NCBI RefSeq assembly: GCF_023101765.2
Contig: NC_064242.1
Span: 6,932,327-6,996,326 of the forward strand
Reading direction: 5' to 3'
Length of the DNA stretch: 64,000 nt
Source: Spodoptera frugiperda
Taxonomy: Eukaryota; Arthropoda; Insecta; Lepidoptera; Noctuidae
This document shows positions 51,127 through 62,375 of the stretch, piece after piece; the stretch's first letter is position 1; each line of letters starts with the position of its first letter. The notes beneath the pieces are model-generated. The model did not search any database and was not told the origin of the DNA. It saw nothing but the letters and a program-made list of their open reading frames with translations. A program made the translations under genes and the position numbers.

Positions 51127-54100
51127 ATATTTTACGAACATGTTTTGTTCTTTTGTGGTTAATGCCAATACACAGATTCATTGTATGTATCCTTGAATTC
51201 ATTGGATGTGGATGCACGATCAACAACATTTGTTCTACATTGTCCTCTATCTAAACGGTTTAATCGTTCTTAAGTAGGTGCAATAAAAGGATGTGAGAAA
51301 ACAAAATAATATATGTCTAGATAATAATAGTTTTTAAATTAAATCATCATATTATACCTAAGTATCAATAATAATGATAGTACCTATCTACTTAGCTGCA
51401 CCTGCACCAGTAAGTTAGCTTAAGTACAATTAAGGTACCTAGGCTACCGACTGAGATTTATCGAGTTCGCAGAGCATTGCTCCTCGACTCCTTGTGTGTA
51501 TTGTGATTGTGCACGATGCACGAGTACCTAAGTAATCACTACAAGTAATCGATTTTTTCAAAATTCGTTCAAAATTTCGAATATACATGTATAATATGTA
51601 ATAGTATTATTCCAACATTAATTTTAAGTGTGAATCCAAACTTTTATGCAGGGTTTTGAGATAAGATACCTTTGCCTTGTAACTACTAGATTGATTACCG
51701 TCGAGGACCTCTGAGGCAGAGCTGTATTATCTTTAACCGTACAGCCCAGTATTATGTGAACAGCACACCGGCTGGCCACAACTACAATCGGACTGTACGT
51801 TTGATTTGCAGTCCTATTGCAGTCGTGTCAACTGCATTCAAACTTGAACTGCAATTTGCAGTTTAATTGCAGTTGAAATGCAGTCTGTCTGTCTAGAGCC
51901 TTAGGCAAACTATGCAAGATCAACAAGGCGAAATAATAATGTAGCGGTGGTGTTTAAAGAATTAAGGGCGCCAAGGTGCTTGCCTAGGGCGCTCTCTAGG
52001 TCTCATTATTACCTTGAATCTCTCTGAATTGTTTACTCTAGCGTCTTAAGGAAGGTATGAAATCAATAGAAATGCAACGCAGTCGAACAAATAATTCAAA
52101 CAAATTTAGTTCAGGTATCTACTGACCTAAAGAATCTTCTTTACCTGTATGAAGAATTCAATGTCAATATTTCAATATCTATCACTCTCGATTTCACACG
52201 TTTCCAAAGTTTATACGAAGTTTGCAAATAAATCTTTTTTAGTTGAGAAGGTATTGTGACACGAGGGTCGTACCTATAAGTTTGTAACAACAGTTTGGTA
52301 TACAACTTTGTGATTACCTGTCCACTATAGTTCATATATGTATGTAGGTAAGGGCTACGGCTACCTACTAACATACTCTTACGTAGGTAGGTGAGAATTT
52401 TATTGTTCAGCACATAGTAACCGCTATTGCTAAATATGGAAATTTAACTGGCTCAGTAATGCTAAATAAATATACTCCCTCTAAGACCATCGACGGGGAA
52501 AGTTACCTATACTTTGGTACAATCTTGCTTCTGTAAAATAAAAAGCAGTTATATATCATCAGCTCAACTTCGACATAGGTATACATTAAAATAACTATAA
52601 TAAAATAAACTCTACCAAAAAAGTAGATGCTATTATATTTATGTAGGTAATTTATCTTACCTTACTATAATACCTACCTAATAGTGGTACATTAAGTTTG
52701 CTAGGAATGTTTACTAACCTTGGACGTTTTCCCTATAAAATTAATTGTCGTTACAATAAATTGATCATATTTTTTCTAAGAATAAACCTAGAATTTGACG
52801 CGATATAATACTGAAACGAAATACGTAAGAACATTTCTCTCACACTTTGTTTTTTTAAGGATTTAGGTTTACTAACATATCTTTCTTAAGTTTAATAACT
52901 CGTATCATGTATAATTATATTAATTGTAAAAAATAATAATGAGTAAGTACTGCACGCATAGTTTAAGAGTGTTACACTTCGCATCTATACAGTTTAATAC
53001 AAATAAGCGACATGCCTAGACTAAGAGTTATGTGAGATCTAGCCACAAACTACCTACCCTTATAAGCCCGACAGACCCGGGCATAGCACCGGGACTTCAC
53101 AACTACTTGATCTATGGGATCCATACAACTCCGGGGAAATACATAACATTAAATAAAATGCGTGTTTTGTTATGACATATGTAACTCGTTATAAATTCTA
53201 AGATTCTATGCTTCAAAACAGGTGACAAAGAATAACTACTTTTTATGCTAATGATGGGTTTTAACATGAGTACGTTTGTAACCCGTTTAATAATAGTAAC
53301 AGGTAAACTACAACATACTGGTATGTTAAGGAAATTCATACGGGTAATGTATTTAAAGAAATCTTACGAACTAGAAACGTACATATTACGTAAACTGGTA
53401 ATTATTGTTTTGTAAACAAACCTATTGTTAGATAGGCGCCGATAATTTTTGTAGCGGAAAATCTGGAAAGGAAGGTTAATATAAATAGTTATGGTAAATA
53501 TATTAGAAACATTTAATTTTGAGGATTAGATAGATGTCCCTTTCCTGTTTTTTTTGTGCATATTTGCTTGCATATATATTCAGTGTTGACATACGAACAT
53601 AGGAAACAATACGTATTATACGTTGTTTGTGTTAAATCTTAATAGGTACTTAGCTTAATTAGGTCCTATTGTTCTTATACTCTATTGTGATGGATTTATT
53701 TTTACAGGTCACTTTTGAAAATAGCCAAAGCCAATGCTTAACTTTATGATTAAATTATTAAACGTAAAAATAATAAAATCATTATCTTTAAGTCGAGTGG
53801 CCGCGGCTAACCTGTGGTGTTCCTCAGGGCTCGCTCTTTTGTACAGAAATTCCTGTGAATACGGGAACACTCAATTGAGTGCATTCAATGTTGGCGGTTA
53901 GAACTAGTAGCTAAAATATAAAATCAATTAATTGACCAGAACCTGGCCAGGCGGCTGATCATTTACTCGTCAGCTCATTAATAGTAATGATTAAAATAAT
54001 TATAGCCAAAGTGTGTACAACTGTACATGCCGAGTAACATCCCCTATATTTATATAGTCATGCAATTACGTATGTAGATATATTTTCACTTTGTTTATCA

Positions 54101-55960
54101 AACATTTGTTAGACGAGGAAAAAGTTTCTTGGTTCATAATATCTAGGAACGGTAAAATTCTTTAAGAATTTTAGGAAGGTTCTTTAAGAATTTTCAGTGA
54201 ATAGTCCGCTGAAATTGACACAAATTTCAGTGGCCTATTCAGTCCTGTAAACGAAATGAAACTTATGACGCAGTAGGTGGCAGAAGTAATTTTAGTGCTT
54301 TATTTTGCGTGAATTTTATTACGTGTGCTTTGTATTACATGAGATAGAAGAATTATTTATACAATTCTTCATTCACAAATACAAACAACCTTTGTAAGAT
54401 ACTCACATAGTATGAAATATTCTATCTCATAAATAACAATCGCCTGAAAAGAATTACTTTGGAGTCAGATATTAAAATATTGGATGTGATGAAATTTCTC
54501 ATTTAGAAGTTGTTAATAGATGTAAGTACTATAGAACCTGGCCTATTAATAATTATCCTTATAATTCGTGAAATTTTTCCTGAGAGATTTGAAAATAGAA
54601 AAACCCAATAATATTTTGTTCGCTGGGCAGGTTTTTTTTAAACACAATTAAGTAGATGTTTATTTTTGTGACACTTCCTTATAATAAACTTTAGATATAT
54701 TCGACATTAATTGAAGTAATATAAGTTTTTAAATTGACATGATCAGTAACAGTATCATCAGAACTTACGATATTTCATAGAGTGTTCATCTGTGATCATG
54801 GCGCTTGCAACAGCGCCGAAATATGTATTGGAAACTCATAGACATAAATAAACATGGTAAATATGAAATATCCCGTCTCAAGTTCTACTGATAGTAGGTA
54901 TTACTTGAAGCAGTCACTTTGCATATTAAGCTACACTATATGTTCCACTAAAATTGGCCCTCGATTTCTGAAGGTGTAAGCCGAGATGCACATACCTATA
55001 GTATAATTACAACGCGACACCCATGTTGCACCAGTTATATCACGAGTCACATGTACAAGGGGGTTTATTGCCATATCATGGCATGGTTGATCGAAGCAGA
55101 CTCATACATACTTACATAGGTACATAATAACCTCACGCCTGTCTCCCATGGGGGTAGGTAGATACAATGGAACGCCAATTGCTACGATTCTTAGACACCT
55201 CTTTAGCTTCTTCAACAGTCATCATTCTTTTCATGCATGCTCGTCGGTTAAAGGTACTTTTAATTTGGCCCTTTATGGGCTATATAGGCTATATGACCGT
55301 CTGGGGTCGTTCGAACACCTGTTATCATGGTACGACTTCTAATGTCGTACGTTTAGTAATAACAGAAACACATATTACAAGCTTTATTATTTGATTTGTT
55401 TATTACCAAACATAATATTAACAAATATAATAAGGTCCAATTGATCACGTGTAGAGAATGTAGGTAATGCCTTGGGATCTCCCGAGATCTCGTTCATTTT
55501 TAGCGAGATTAATTTCGGACGAAATATGGATGAGATCTTGCGAGATTAACGAGATTGCTTTACTAAAGGATTTTTGTTTCATATTAGAAGAGCAGAATTT
55601 ATTGTTGTTTCTTTCTCTTGATATTATTTTGATAGTTATGTATGTCAAAGTAGAAGCAGTAAACTACCTAAAATTCATTCGCATTAACTTTAAGCACAGT
55701 TCTAATTTCCGAGAAAAATATCGTGAAAAGCATTTTATTATTTTTTATTGAAATATTATGTTTATATGCAAAAAAACATACAAAACCGCCAATCTCGTTA
55801 GATCTTGCATGAGCACCAATCTCGCGAGATTTGCATTCCCTAACCATGTGTTAATACATGCTGCAGTAATTCTTTTACAACACCTTTTTAATGCGGGTCT
55901 CGGATGCGCAGGGGCAAGATGAAGTGTCTGACTTTGTTACAACACGTGTTAGAGCAGCAC
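51127..55960. other. Intergenic region without a supported gene
   Basis: AT-rich sequence with repeat debris. A copy of the GTGATCATGGCGCTTGCAAC repeat lies at about 54790-54870. A block (AATAGAAAAACCCAATAATA with CAGGTTTTTTTTAAAC) at about 54590-54645 recurs at about 61905-61970. A repeat-like stretch lies at about 54960-55150 (AAGCCGAGATGCACATACC, CACGCCTGTCTCCCATGGGG). Open frames of 60-94 codons lack splice or family support. Confidence 0.45.
54790..54870 (+). repeat. Dispersed repeat, copy B
   Basis: GTGATCATGGCGCTTGCAAC, AGCGCCGAAATAT, CATAGACATAAATAAACATG and GGTAAATAT match the copy at 23630-23700 in order and spacing. Confidence 0.6.
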
Positions 55961-56008
55961 GTGTTTTGCACGAGTTCATTCATAACGGTTATCACACGAA
56001 AGCTTAAA

Positions 56009-56018
56009 GGAAAACCCC
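56009..56018 (-). promoter_or_regulatory. kappaB-type site, moricin-like copy 1
   Basis: GGGGTTTTCC on the minus strand fits the GGGRNNYYCC consensus for Rel/NF-kappaB factors. It lies 139 bases upstream of the start codon. The same site is conserved at 60014-60023 in front of copy 2. Rel-factor control of insect antimicrobial peptide genes is established; binding here is inferred. Confidence 0.65.
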
Positions 56019-56079
56019 TCGCGGTTTACTATGGCGCGTAGGATTCTCCTACGGTGTTAGTCACAAGCTCCTTGTGATG

Positions 56080-56086
56080 TATATAA
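56080..56086 (+). promoter_or_regulatory. TATA box, moricin-like copy 1
   Basis: TATATAA lies 62 bases before the start codon, at the same relative position as the TATA box of copy 2. Confidence 0.7.
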
Positions 56087-56147
56087 GATGGTGAAGACGA
56101 TGTAAGTCCATCATTCGAGTGAAGTGGAGCAACACACATCAGTCAAC

Positions 56148-56911
56148 ATGAAACTGTTCAACCTGCTGGTGCTGGTCCTCGCGGCGGTCGCCATGTTGAT
56201 GGGCGGCGCCAGCGCACACCCCAAGGGTGCAGGGGGCGGCTTGAGGAAAGGATTTAAGGCCATTGTAAGTTTTACTTTGATATTTAATGAGAATCGAAAC
56301 TCTTTAATTTCAGCCCAATCTTTATATATATAATTCTTCTGTAAGTGTGTATGTCACTGAACTTCTCTTAAACGACTGGACCGATTTCGATGAATTTTTT
56401 TGTGTGTATTCAAGGGGATCTGAGAATGGTTTAGATTCATAATTTTGTCCGCTGCACAATGTTTTTCTAATTAATTTTTAGTTTATTAGTGGTTGTTGAT
56501 TTTGGAATGTTTTACATTGGATCCGACAAATTTTCAAATTAAAGACGTGTAGACAGGACAACGTCTGTCGGGTCCGCTAGTTACATTATAAGATGGCTAG
56601 TAAAAAAATATGCTGTATAGAATCTTCTGTCATTCTGCGAATAGTTGCTGAAGCAATGTTGTTTTCTCTCTCAATCTTTATGTTGTACCACAGGTTATAC
56701 TCTCAAACAATAACATACGATACATCGGTCATTTTGACCCACTTTACCTACCCATATGAGAGAACATTAGTTACGAAATATTAAAACGGTCTTTTAGTCC
56801 AGTCAAATTTAATATGTCTTTTTAATTTTGTTACAGAAAGCTGGAATCGGAGCTATTGGTGCCATTGGTACAGGCCACGAGATTTATCAACATGTCAAAA
56901 ACAGAGGATGA
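56148..56911 (+). CDS. Moricin-like antimicrobial peptide precursor, copy 1
   Basis: Two exons (56148-56264 and 56837-56911) join in phase to 63 aa. The signal peptide (MKLFNLLVLVLAAVAMLMGG, ending ASA) is followed by a short Gly/Lys-rich segment and a cationic amphipathic region. That region contains KAGIGAIGAIGTGHEIYQH and ends KNRG, which resembles the C-terminal helix of moricin-type peptides with their GTAHE(V)Y-like core. Such peptides are secreted and kill bacteria or fungi by disturbing membranes (family knowledge). The 572-base intron contains a Helitron at 56319-56580. The promoter has a kappaB-type site and a TATA box. Polyadenylation signal at 57038-57043. It is a tail-to-tail paralogue of 59364-59888. 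Confidence 0.78.
56319..56580 (+). mobile_element. Non-autonomous Helitron in moricin-like intron
   Basis: It begins TCTTTATATATATAATTC after an A and ends GGGTCCGCTAG before a T, with the subterminal hairpin GACAGGACAACGTCTGTC. It has the same ends as 20688-21054 but is about 100 bases shorter inside. The paralogous intron of copy 2 lacks it and shows the intact target (CCCAA then TTTCATTATAA). Confidence 0.9.
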
Positions 56912-57111
56912 GGTCCTGCAGCTCACTCCAGAATGAAACAACATACCTCCATAGTGCTATTATTGTGATATCTAAATGTAGTCTCTTAAAATAAGATTTT
57001 AATCACTGTTAAACTTTTGCAATACTCGTATTAATTAAATAAAATATTGAAAGAAATACCTACGTGTTTACTTAATACCTATTTTAGTACATACATACAT
57101 ACATATCGTCA

Positions 57112-57388
57112 CGCCTTTAATCCTCGAAGGGGTAGGCAGAGGTGCACATTATGGCACGTAATGCCACTGTGTACACCCACTTTTCACATTTTATGTTGTA
57201 AGTCCCTTCCCATGTAATAGGTGGTGAGCCTATTGCCATATACCGGGCACATTTCCAGACTCCGTGCTACCACCGAGAAATTTTCGAAAAACCGAAAAAA
57301 GCCCAGTAATACTTCGCCCGGAAATCGAACCCAAGACCCCTTGCCCGGCAGTCGCACTTGCAACCACTCGATCAACGAGGCAGTCGAG
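57112..57388 (-). repeat. tRNA-derived SINE
   Basis: On the minus strand the head is ACTGCCTCGTTGATCGAGTG followed by a B-box-like GGGTTCGATTTCCGGGCG, then TTTTTTCGGTTTTTCGAAAA. The 3' part ends with CTCTGCCTACCCCTTCGAGG. It is related to 31357-31640. Its 88-codon open frame is a repeat artefact. Confidence 0.75.
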
Positions 57389-57719
57389 TTTCTAAACACA
57401 CTATGATTATGTAGTGTTTCAGTAAGAACGAAGTGATCCTTATATACCAACTACCTATATTTGGCATTATTAAATAGGAAAAAATATTAATGGATTAAAC
57501 CTTAAAAAATATAACGAGTTAACATTCTTAATTGACTTGACAATAGTATTAAACCAATTATATTATTATTAAATGACTTACCGATTTCCAATTTTGTAGT
57601 TGATTGAGTTTATTAAAGTTATTAAAACGTAATAAAAACATTTATTGAGGTAATACATGAGTACATAGTCGAACTAAAGTTATTTTATTGTATTTAAAGT
57701 GCATGAATGGCTCATATGT

Positions 57720-58145
57720 TTTTGTGATACAGGGCGACAAATCAGCAGACGCATCGTTTGATTGTAAGCACTCGGCGCGGCCCATGCAAGGACACCCGTA
57801 ACACCAGATCTGATACAAATTTACAAGTGTGTGCAGGCATTTTAGAAATTGAGGATTTGGGGATTGTGGATGAATGATTGGATATTGTGGATTGAAGATT
57901 GGGATTAGAGGAGGATTGGGTCTTCCTCTGGTTATCTTACACGCTGAAATACAATACGTTCCAATCCATAGTCTCTGCCCACCTCTATGGGAGACATGCG
58001 AATTGTGTAACTATGTATGTATGTATGAAAACAATACAAGCATATTGCATCACCCCAAGGTTGACTGGTAGAGAATGCCAAATTGGCATTAAGTCCCCCT
58101 CTGTATGGAATGTACATAAAGTGTAAAAAAAAAAAAAAAAAAAAT
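57720..58145. repeat. Retroelement tail fragments with poly(A)
   Basis: CACTCGGCGCGGCCCATGCA and GACACCCGTAACACCAGATC resemble an inverted version of the common tail block seen near 58620. Then TTGACTGGTAGAGAATGCC, TTGGCATTAAGTCCCCC and a poly(A) run of 20 at about 58125-58144 mark the 3' end of a plus-strand LINE or SINE. A short (ATGT)n run lies at about 58014-58026. No host gene is seen. Confidence 0.5.
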
Positions 58146-58589
58146 ATTGCTTCACGCCGGTTTTCCGTGAGACCGTGGTATCATTTCGGTCGAAAAAAAC
58201 TAAATTAATATGAAAAAAATACAATATTATTTCCTCTCACACGCAGCGAACTTGCATTAAGTATTAAGTACTGCCTGGTGATGATTTATGCTTAAATTAA
58301 ATGTAATTAACCTAACCTAACCTAACTAAATTCCCGTGCCTATTTGTAAACAGGATAATTTGTAAAGCAATTACGTATTTATTTTTCTATAAAAGGATAT
58401 TAGGCATCAGTACGAAGGCTTAAAAGGATTAATTATAATATTATTATGAAATGAATGAGCTCCAGACTACCTACTTTAGGTAATTATTAATATTGTAATG
58501 TTCAATTATGAACTGAACAAACAACATTTAAAAACCTACATAATAATTTTCCTCTAATAAGAAAGTGGGTACACCACAATGAGTACCTA

Positions 58590-58790
58590 TTTTAAAATAT
58601 ATTTTTTTTATGGAATTGGTGGCGATCAGCGCCGCCCATGGACACTCGCAACACCAGAGGTGCATTGCCGGCTTTTTAAAAAGAAGTCTGCTCTTTTCCT
58701 GAAGATTTGAAGGTCGGTTCGGAAATACCACCGACAGCAGCTCATTCCAGAGTTTATTATCACCACTTCGATTCGGTTCGGGTCGGATAA
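58590..58790 (-). mobile_element. LINE 3'-end fragment
   Basis: The minus-strand frame has GDNKLWNELLSVVFPNRPSN followed by LQEKSRLLFKKP, a typical end of LINE ORF2. It continues into the repeat tail (block complementary to GCCGCCCATGGACACTCGC). The 116-codon open frame here is therefore mobile-element debris. Confidence 0.55.
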
Positions 58791-58979
58791 ACACAGAAAT
58801 AATGAAGAAAATTACAAAAGAGATGCATAGTTTTAAAATAATCGAAATTATGTCTATATTTGCAGCAGCATTGTCCAAGATATCGAAATGGAAATTAGCC
58901 TGTGTGTCGTTTCAGACTTTCTGAGTATAGGTATTAATTTTTGTTTATCAAGTTTTATTCCATTTAATATTCTATTCAA

Positions 58980-59100
58980 TACATCATTTTGAGCAGGCAA
59001 AATTAGCCACTTCTAGTGTCTTGGATGAAGCGAGAGAAAGTGGCAGACTCTTACTGTCTAAGAACCACACTGTTTCTGCTCGGTAGGTTGTTCGCAGCTC
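58980..59100 (-). repeat. SINE-like dispersed repeat, copy 5 (decayed)
   Basis: The inverted blocks GCGAGAGAAAGTGGCAGACT, CTTACTGTCTAAGAACCAC and TGTTTCTGCTCGG match the order of the repeat at 3205-3410, with much divergence. Confidence 0.4.
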
Positions 59101-59363
59101 CAGATAGATTATTATCTAACTATTCCATTCCTTGGTATTCCAAGGTATCTATAAGGTATGTACGCTAAGAAAACTTTCGATTCTGATAAAGGAAACATAA
59201 TATCTAAGATACCAAGTAAAAGAAAGCAGTTTCTTTAAAATTAATAAATTTATTTAATTAATATTTCAAAAGTTTAACAGTGATTAAAAAGTTATTTTAA
59301 GGGTCTACATTTAGATATCACAATAATAGCTCTATGGAGGTATGTTGTTTAAATTTGGAGTGC

Positions 59364-59888
59364 TCATCCTCTGTTTTTGACACTTTGATAAATCTCGTGG
59401 CCTGTACCAATGGCACCAATAGCTCCGATTCCAGCTTTCTGTAACAAAAATATAAAAGACAAATTAAGTTTGATTGGACTAAAATACCGTTCTAATATTT
59501 CGTAACTAATGTTCTTGCAGATAGGTAGGTAAAGTGGTTTTTAATGACCGATAGTATCGTAAGTTATTATTTGAGAGTAAATATCCTGTCGTACAACAGA
59601 AAGTTTGATAGAGAAAACTCCATTGCCTCAGGAACTATTCGAGGGATGACCACTAGCATAAAGATTCGATACAACAAATTTTTACCAATAATAGTCATTG
59701 TTATAATGAAATTGGGACGGGCTATAATGAAAGAATTTTGATTTCTCATTAAATATCGAAGTAGAACTTACAATAGCTTTAAATCCTTTCCTCAAGCCGC
59801 CCCCCGCGCCCTTGGGGTGTGCGCTGGCGCCGCCCATCAACATGGCGACCACCGCGAGGACCAGCACCAGCAGGTTGAACAGTTTCAT
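59364..59888 (-). CDS. Moricin-like antimicrobial peptide precursor, copy 2
   Basis: Two exons (59888-59772 and 59438-59364) join in phase to 63 aa. Exon lengths (117 and 75 bases) are identical to those of copy 1. The proteins differ only at a signal-peptide residue (Ala to Val in LVLAVVAM) and one mature residue (His to Ser, giving IYQSVKNRG). The 333-base intron lacks the Helitron present in copy 1. The promoter block, including a kappaB-type site at 60014-60023 and a TATA box at 59946-59952, is conserved. Polyadenylation signal on the minus strand at 59249-59254. Tail-to-tail placement with copy 1 indicates an inverted duplication. The expected role is a secreted cationic peptide induced by infection. 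Confidence 0.78.
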
Positions 59889-59945
59889 GTTGATGTGTGT
59901 TGCTACACTTCACTCGAATGATGGCCTTACATCGCCTTCACCATC

Positions 59946-59952
59946 TTATATA
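59946..59952 (-). promoter_or_regulatory. TATA box, moricin-like copy 2
   Basis: TATATAA on the minus strand, 58 bases before the start codon, within the promoter block shared with copy 1. Confidence 0.7.
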
Positions 59953-60013
59953 CATCGCAAGGAGCTTGTGACTAACACCGTAGGAGAATCCTACGCGCCA
60001 TAGTAAACCGCGA

Positions 60014-60023
60014 GGGGTTTTCC
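60014..60023 (+). promoter_or_regulatory. kappaB-type site, moricin-like copy 2
   Basis: GGGGTTTTCC, conserved in position and sequence with the site in front of copy 1. A CACGTG E-box pair lies farther upstream (about 60065-60082), where copy 1 also has CACGTG sequences (about 55940-55965). Confidence 0.65.
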
Positions 60024-60085
60024 TTTAAGCTTTCGTATGATAACTGTTATGAATGAAGGCGGAACACGTGCCGGACACGTGTTTC

Positions 60086-60760
60086 ATTGGAAACGATTAT
60101 TTTTTTTTTGGCAAAATATACAGACTAAACTGAAAATATAATAAGGACCGATTTTCTCATTTCTTTACGTATTTGGAATACCATATCACATTACACTAAT
60201 ATTATAAATGTGACAATTTGTTTGCTTAGATGTTTGTCCGTCAATCACGCTGAAACTACAGAACGGAATTTGATATTGGTATACAGACAGGCAAAGAGCT
60301 GATTTGGGTGATAGGATACTTTTTACCCCACGGGAAAGTGGGCGAAGCCGCTGGAGGCAGAAAGCAGTAGGGAATACTATTGAAATGTATTTCTCACTCC
60401 AATTAAACTGATATCATGTTCTACCTACTTGTAAACTTGATAGATCAAGTTACAAAATAAAGTACACCAAACAATGTGTTGTTATCATGGACTAATTGCT
60501 ATTAAGCTGCAAAGCTTGAAACTCCCAAAGTATCGTGTGCGTAATTTTATCGAATCTATGAAATCATTTGAATCAAAGAAAGTTTTATTTCTGTTATCTT
60601 ATAACACTTATAAAACTGTGGTCGATTAAATTCAAAGTCGAATAAGCCGTCTTTACTTTATCTGAAGTGGGGTTTTTAGGTCTTAAAGACCAAACTTGTG
60701 ATTTCGCTCTTGGCTATACACTTTTTATAATTTTGGGACCACGGCAATGTATACAGTACG
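60086..60760. other. Intergenic; possible decayed repeat at about 60190-60370
   Basis: CACTAATATTATAAATGTG, TGTTTGTCCGTCAATCACGC and GGGAAAGTGGGCGAAGCCGC resemble a widely dispersed insect non-coding repeat. No gene is seen. Confidence 0.4.
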
Positions 60761-61003
60761 TATGTTAACTAACAGAGGGCGTTCCTTTAAACTCGTTAAT
60801 CTATATCATTAATAGATTAAAATAAAAATATCAGCATAGAAAAATAAGCAATAAATTGCAACGTTGCCTTCCTTCAACTACGCGTGTATAGAGTGTTTCT
60901 TTTACGTATCAATTTAAAATTTTTGGTGAATATTTTAATATTTAAAAATAAAAATTGTTTTGTTTTTGAATTTTAACAGGAACGCCCTCTGTTAGTTAAC
61001 ATA
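60761..61003. mobile_element. MITE with perfect 26-bp TIRs
   Basis: The left end (TATGTTAACTAACAGAGGGC then GTTCCT) is the exact reverse complement of the right end at 60978-61003. The interior is AT-rich and non-coding. The superfamily is not assigned because the target duplication is ambiguous. Confidence 0.85.
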
Positions 61004-62375
61004 ATGTATTATTTTGCAGATAATTTTATTTATTTATCACTTATAGACAACAAATTAAAGTATGATATACCTAGAAAGGTATTGCATATTCCTAAAGGAA
61101 TTTCTTTCTGCAGACCCGCGATAGGAAAAGCAATAATGCAAACAGAGAATGCGTGTCACAGGAGATACGTACTTATATAAAAGTAATATTAAAAGCAAAA
61201 GTATTTGATGATCAGTGGCCGAACGAGGTTAAGTGTAATACTGAATATATTTTATTAAAATCTTGAAAATGTTCGTGAATATTATTACACAATAAGGATT
61301 TAGATTTTGAAAAAAAAAGTTGTTTATTTGATGTAGGTACTTAAGAATAGACTGATTTTATACTAGCTGTGTCTGCGTGTTGTTATTTCATGCGTGAATT
61401 TAGACCCTGCGGAAATTCTGGGATAAAACCTATTTGGTCATCCACAAGTTCCACAACCTCCTCTTTTATGAAAGCTGGATTATTGTTACCTACTGTGGCA
61501 CAAATGAAAAAAAAACAATATAAGAGAAAATAAAAATGTTATCTAAGCTTAAGGATTGGTACAATAAATCGTCGGCTTATTGGAAGAAATCATTAACTGC
61601 AAAAAACACTCTTAACTATAGTAGAATTATTTTGATACATTCTAAAAAATGCAAAATCAAATTTCATCAACGTTGTTATATATAAGATAATATGGGCAAA
61701 TCAACAACCAACCAATACATAATTTAAACTAAAATACCGTTTATCTCAGAATAGCGGATATGTCACATAATAACTTCTAGCAATAAGCCAACGAAATATT
61801 AGATTTGATGAACATTTTAATTTAGGAGTACTATAATTAGATACAATAGAAATAGGCCTATTAATAAAATGTCCTCACAATACGACACGCTATTTGAAAA
61901 ATTTCAAAATAGAAAAACCCAGTATTTAACAATATTTTGGCCGACTGGTTCATAGGACAGGTTTTTTTATATTACCATATTTTCTCGTGGGCTTTAATTT
62001 AATATATTCAAATTGTTGGTAAGTACGTACCTAACAATTTTTTATATCTTTATTTTCCTTCTTATACTAACATTTTTATTTTCCTTATTATGTTGTAACG
62101 CCTATGTGTTATTGTGCAAATTCCATGTTAAAAGTAATAAGTAATACTTCAAATGACATGTTAGGATAGAGATAAACTCGATGAAAACGAAGTTTTATGT
62201 AATCATGTACATTATAGGTATACTTAAGGTGCATTTTTGCTTACCTGTTTAGGGATGGATAATGAATACTTACATAACAAACGTATTATGTAAGTATATA
62301 ACTATATCAAGTATGTGTAGGTAATGGGTAAATAAAATCATATGTTATGAAACGTCAACAATTTATTTTGTTAAC
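61004..62375. other. Intergenic sequence without a supported gene
   Basis: AT-rich. A block at about 61905-61970 (AATAGAAAAACCCAGTATTT, GGACAGGTTTTTTTATA) matches the one at about 54590-54645 and is a dispersed repeat. No exon could be supported. Confidence 0.45.

Noticed and set aside
57184..57450. 88-codon frame with WVRFPG
   Set aside because: Translation of a tRNA-derived SINE head; such frames recur wherever the SINE inserts.
58528..58878. 116-codon frame with a hydrophobic start
   Set aside because: The middle is a LINE ORF2 end (GDNKLWNELLSVVFPNRP); the rest is repeat tail.
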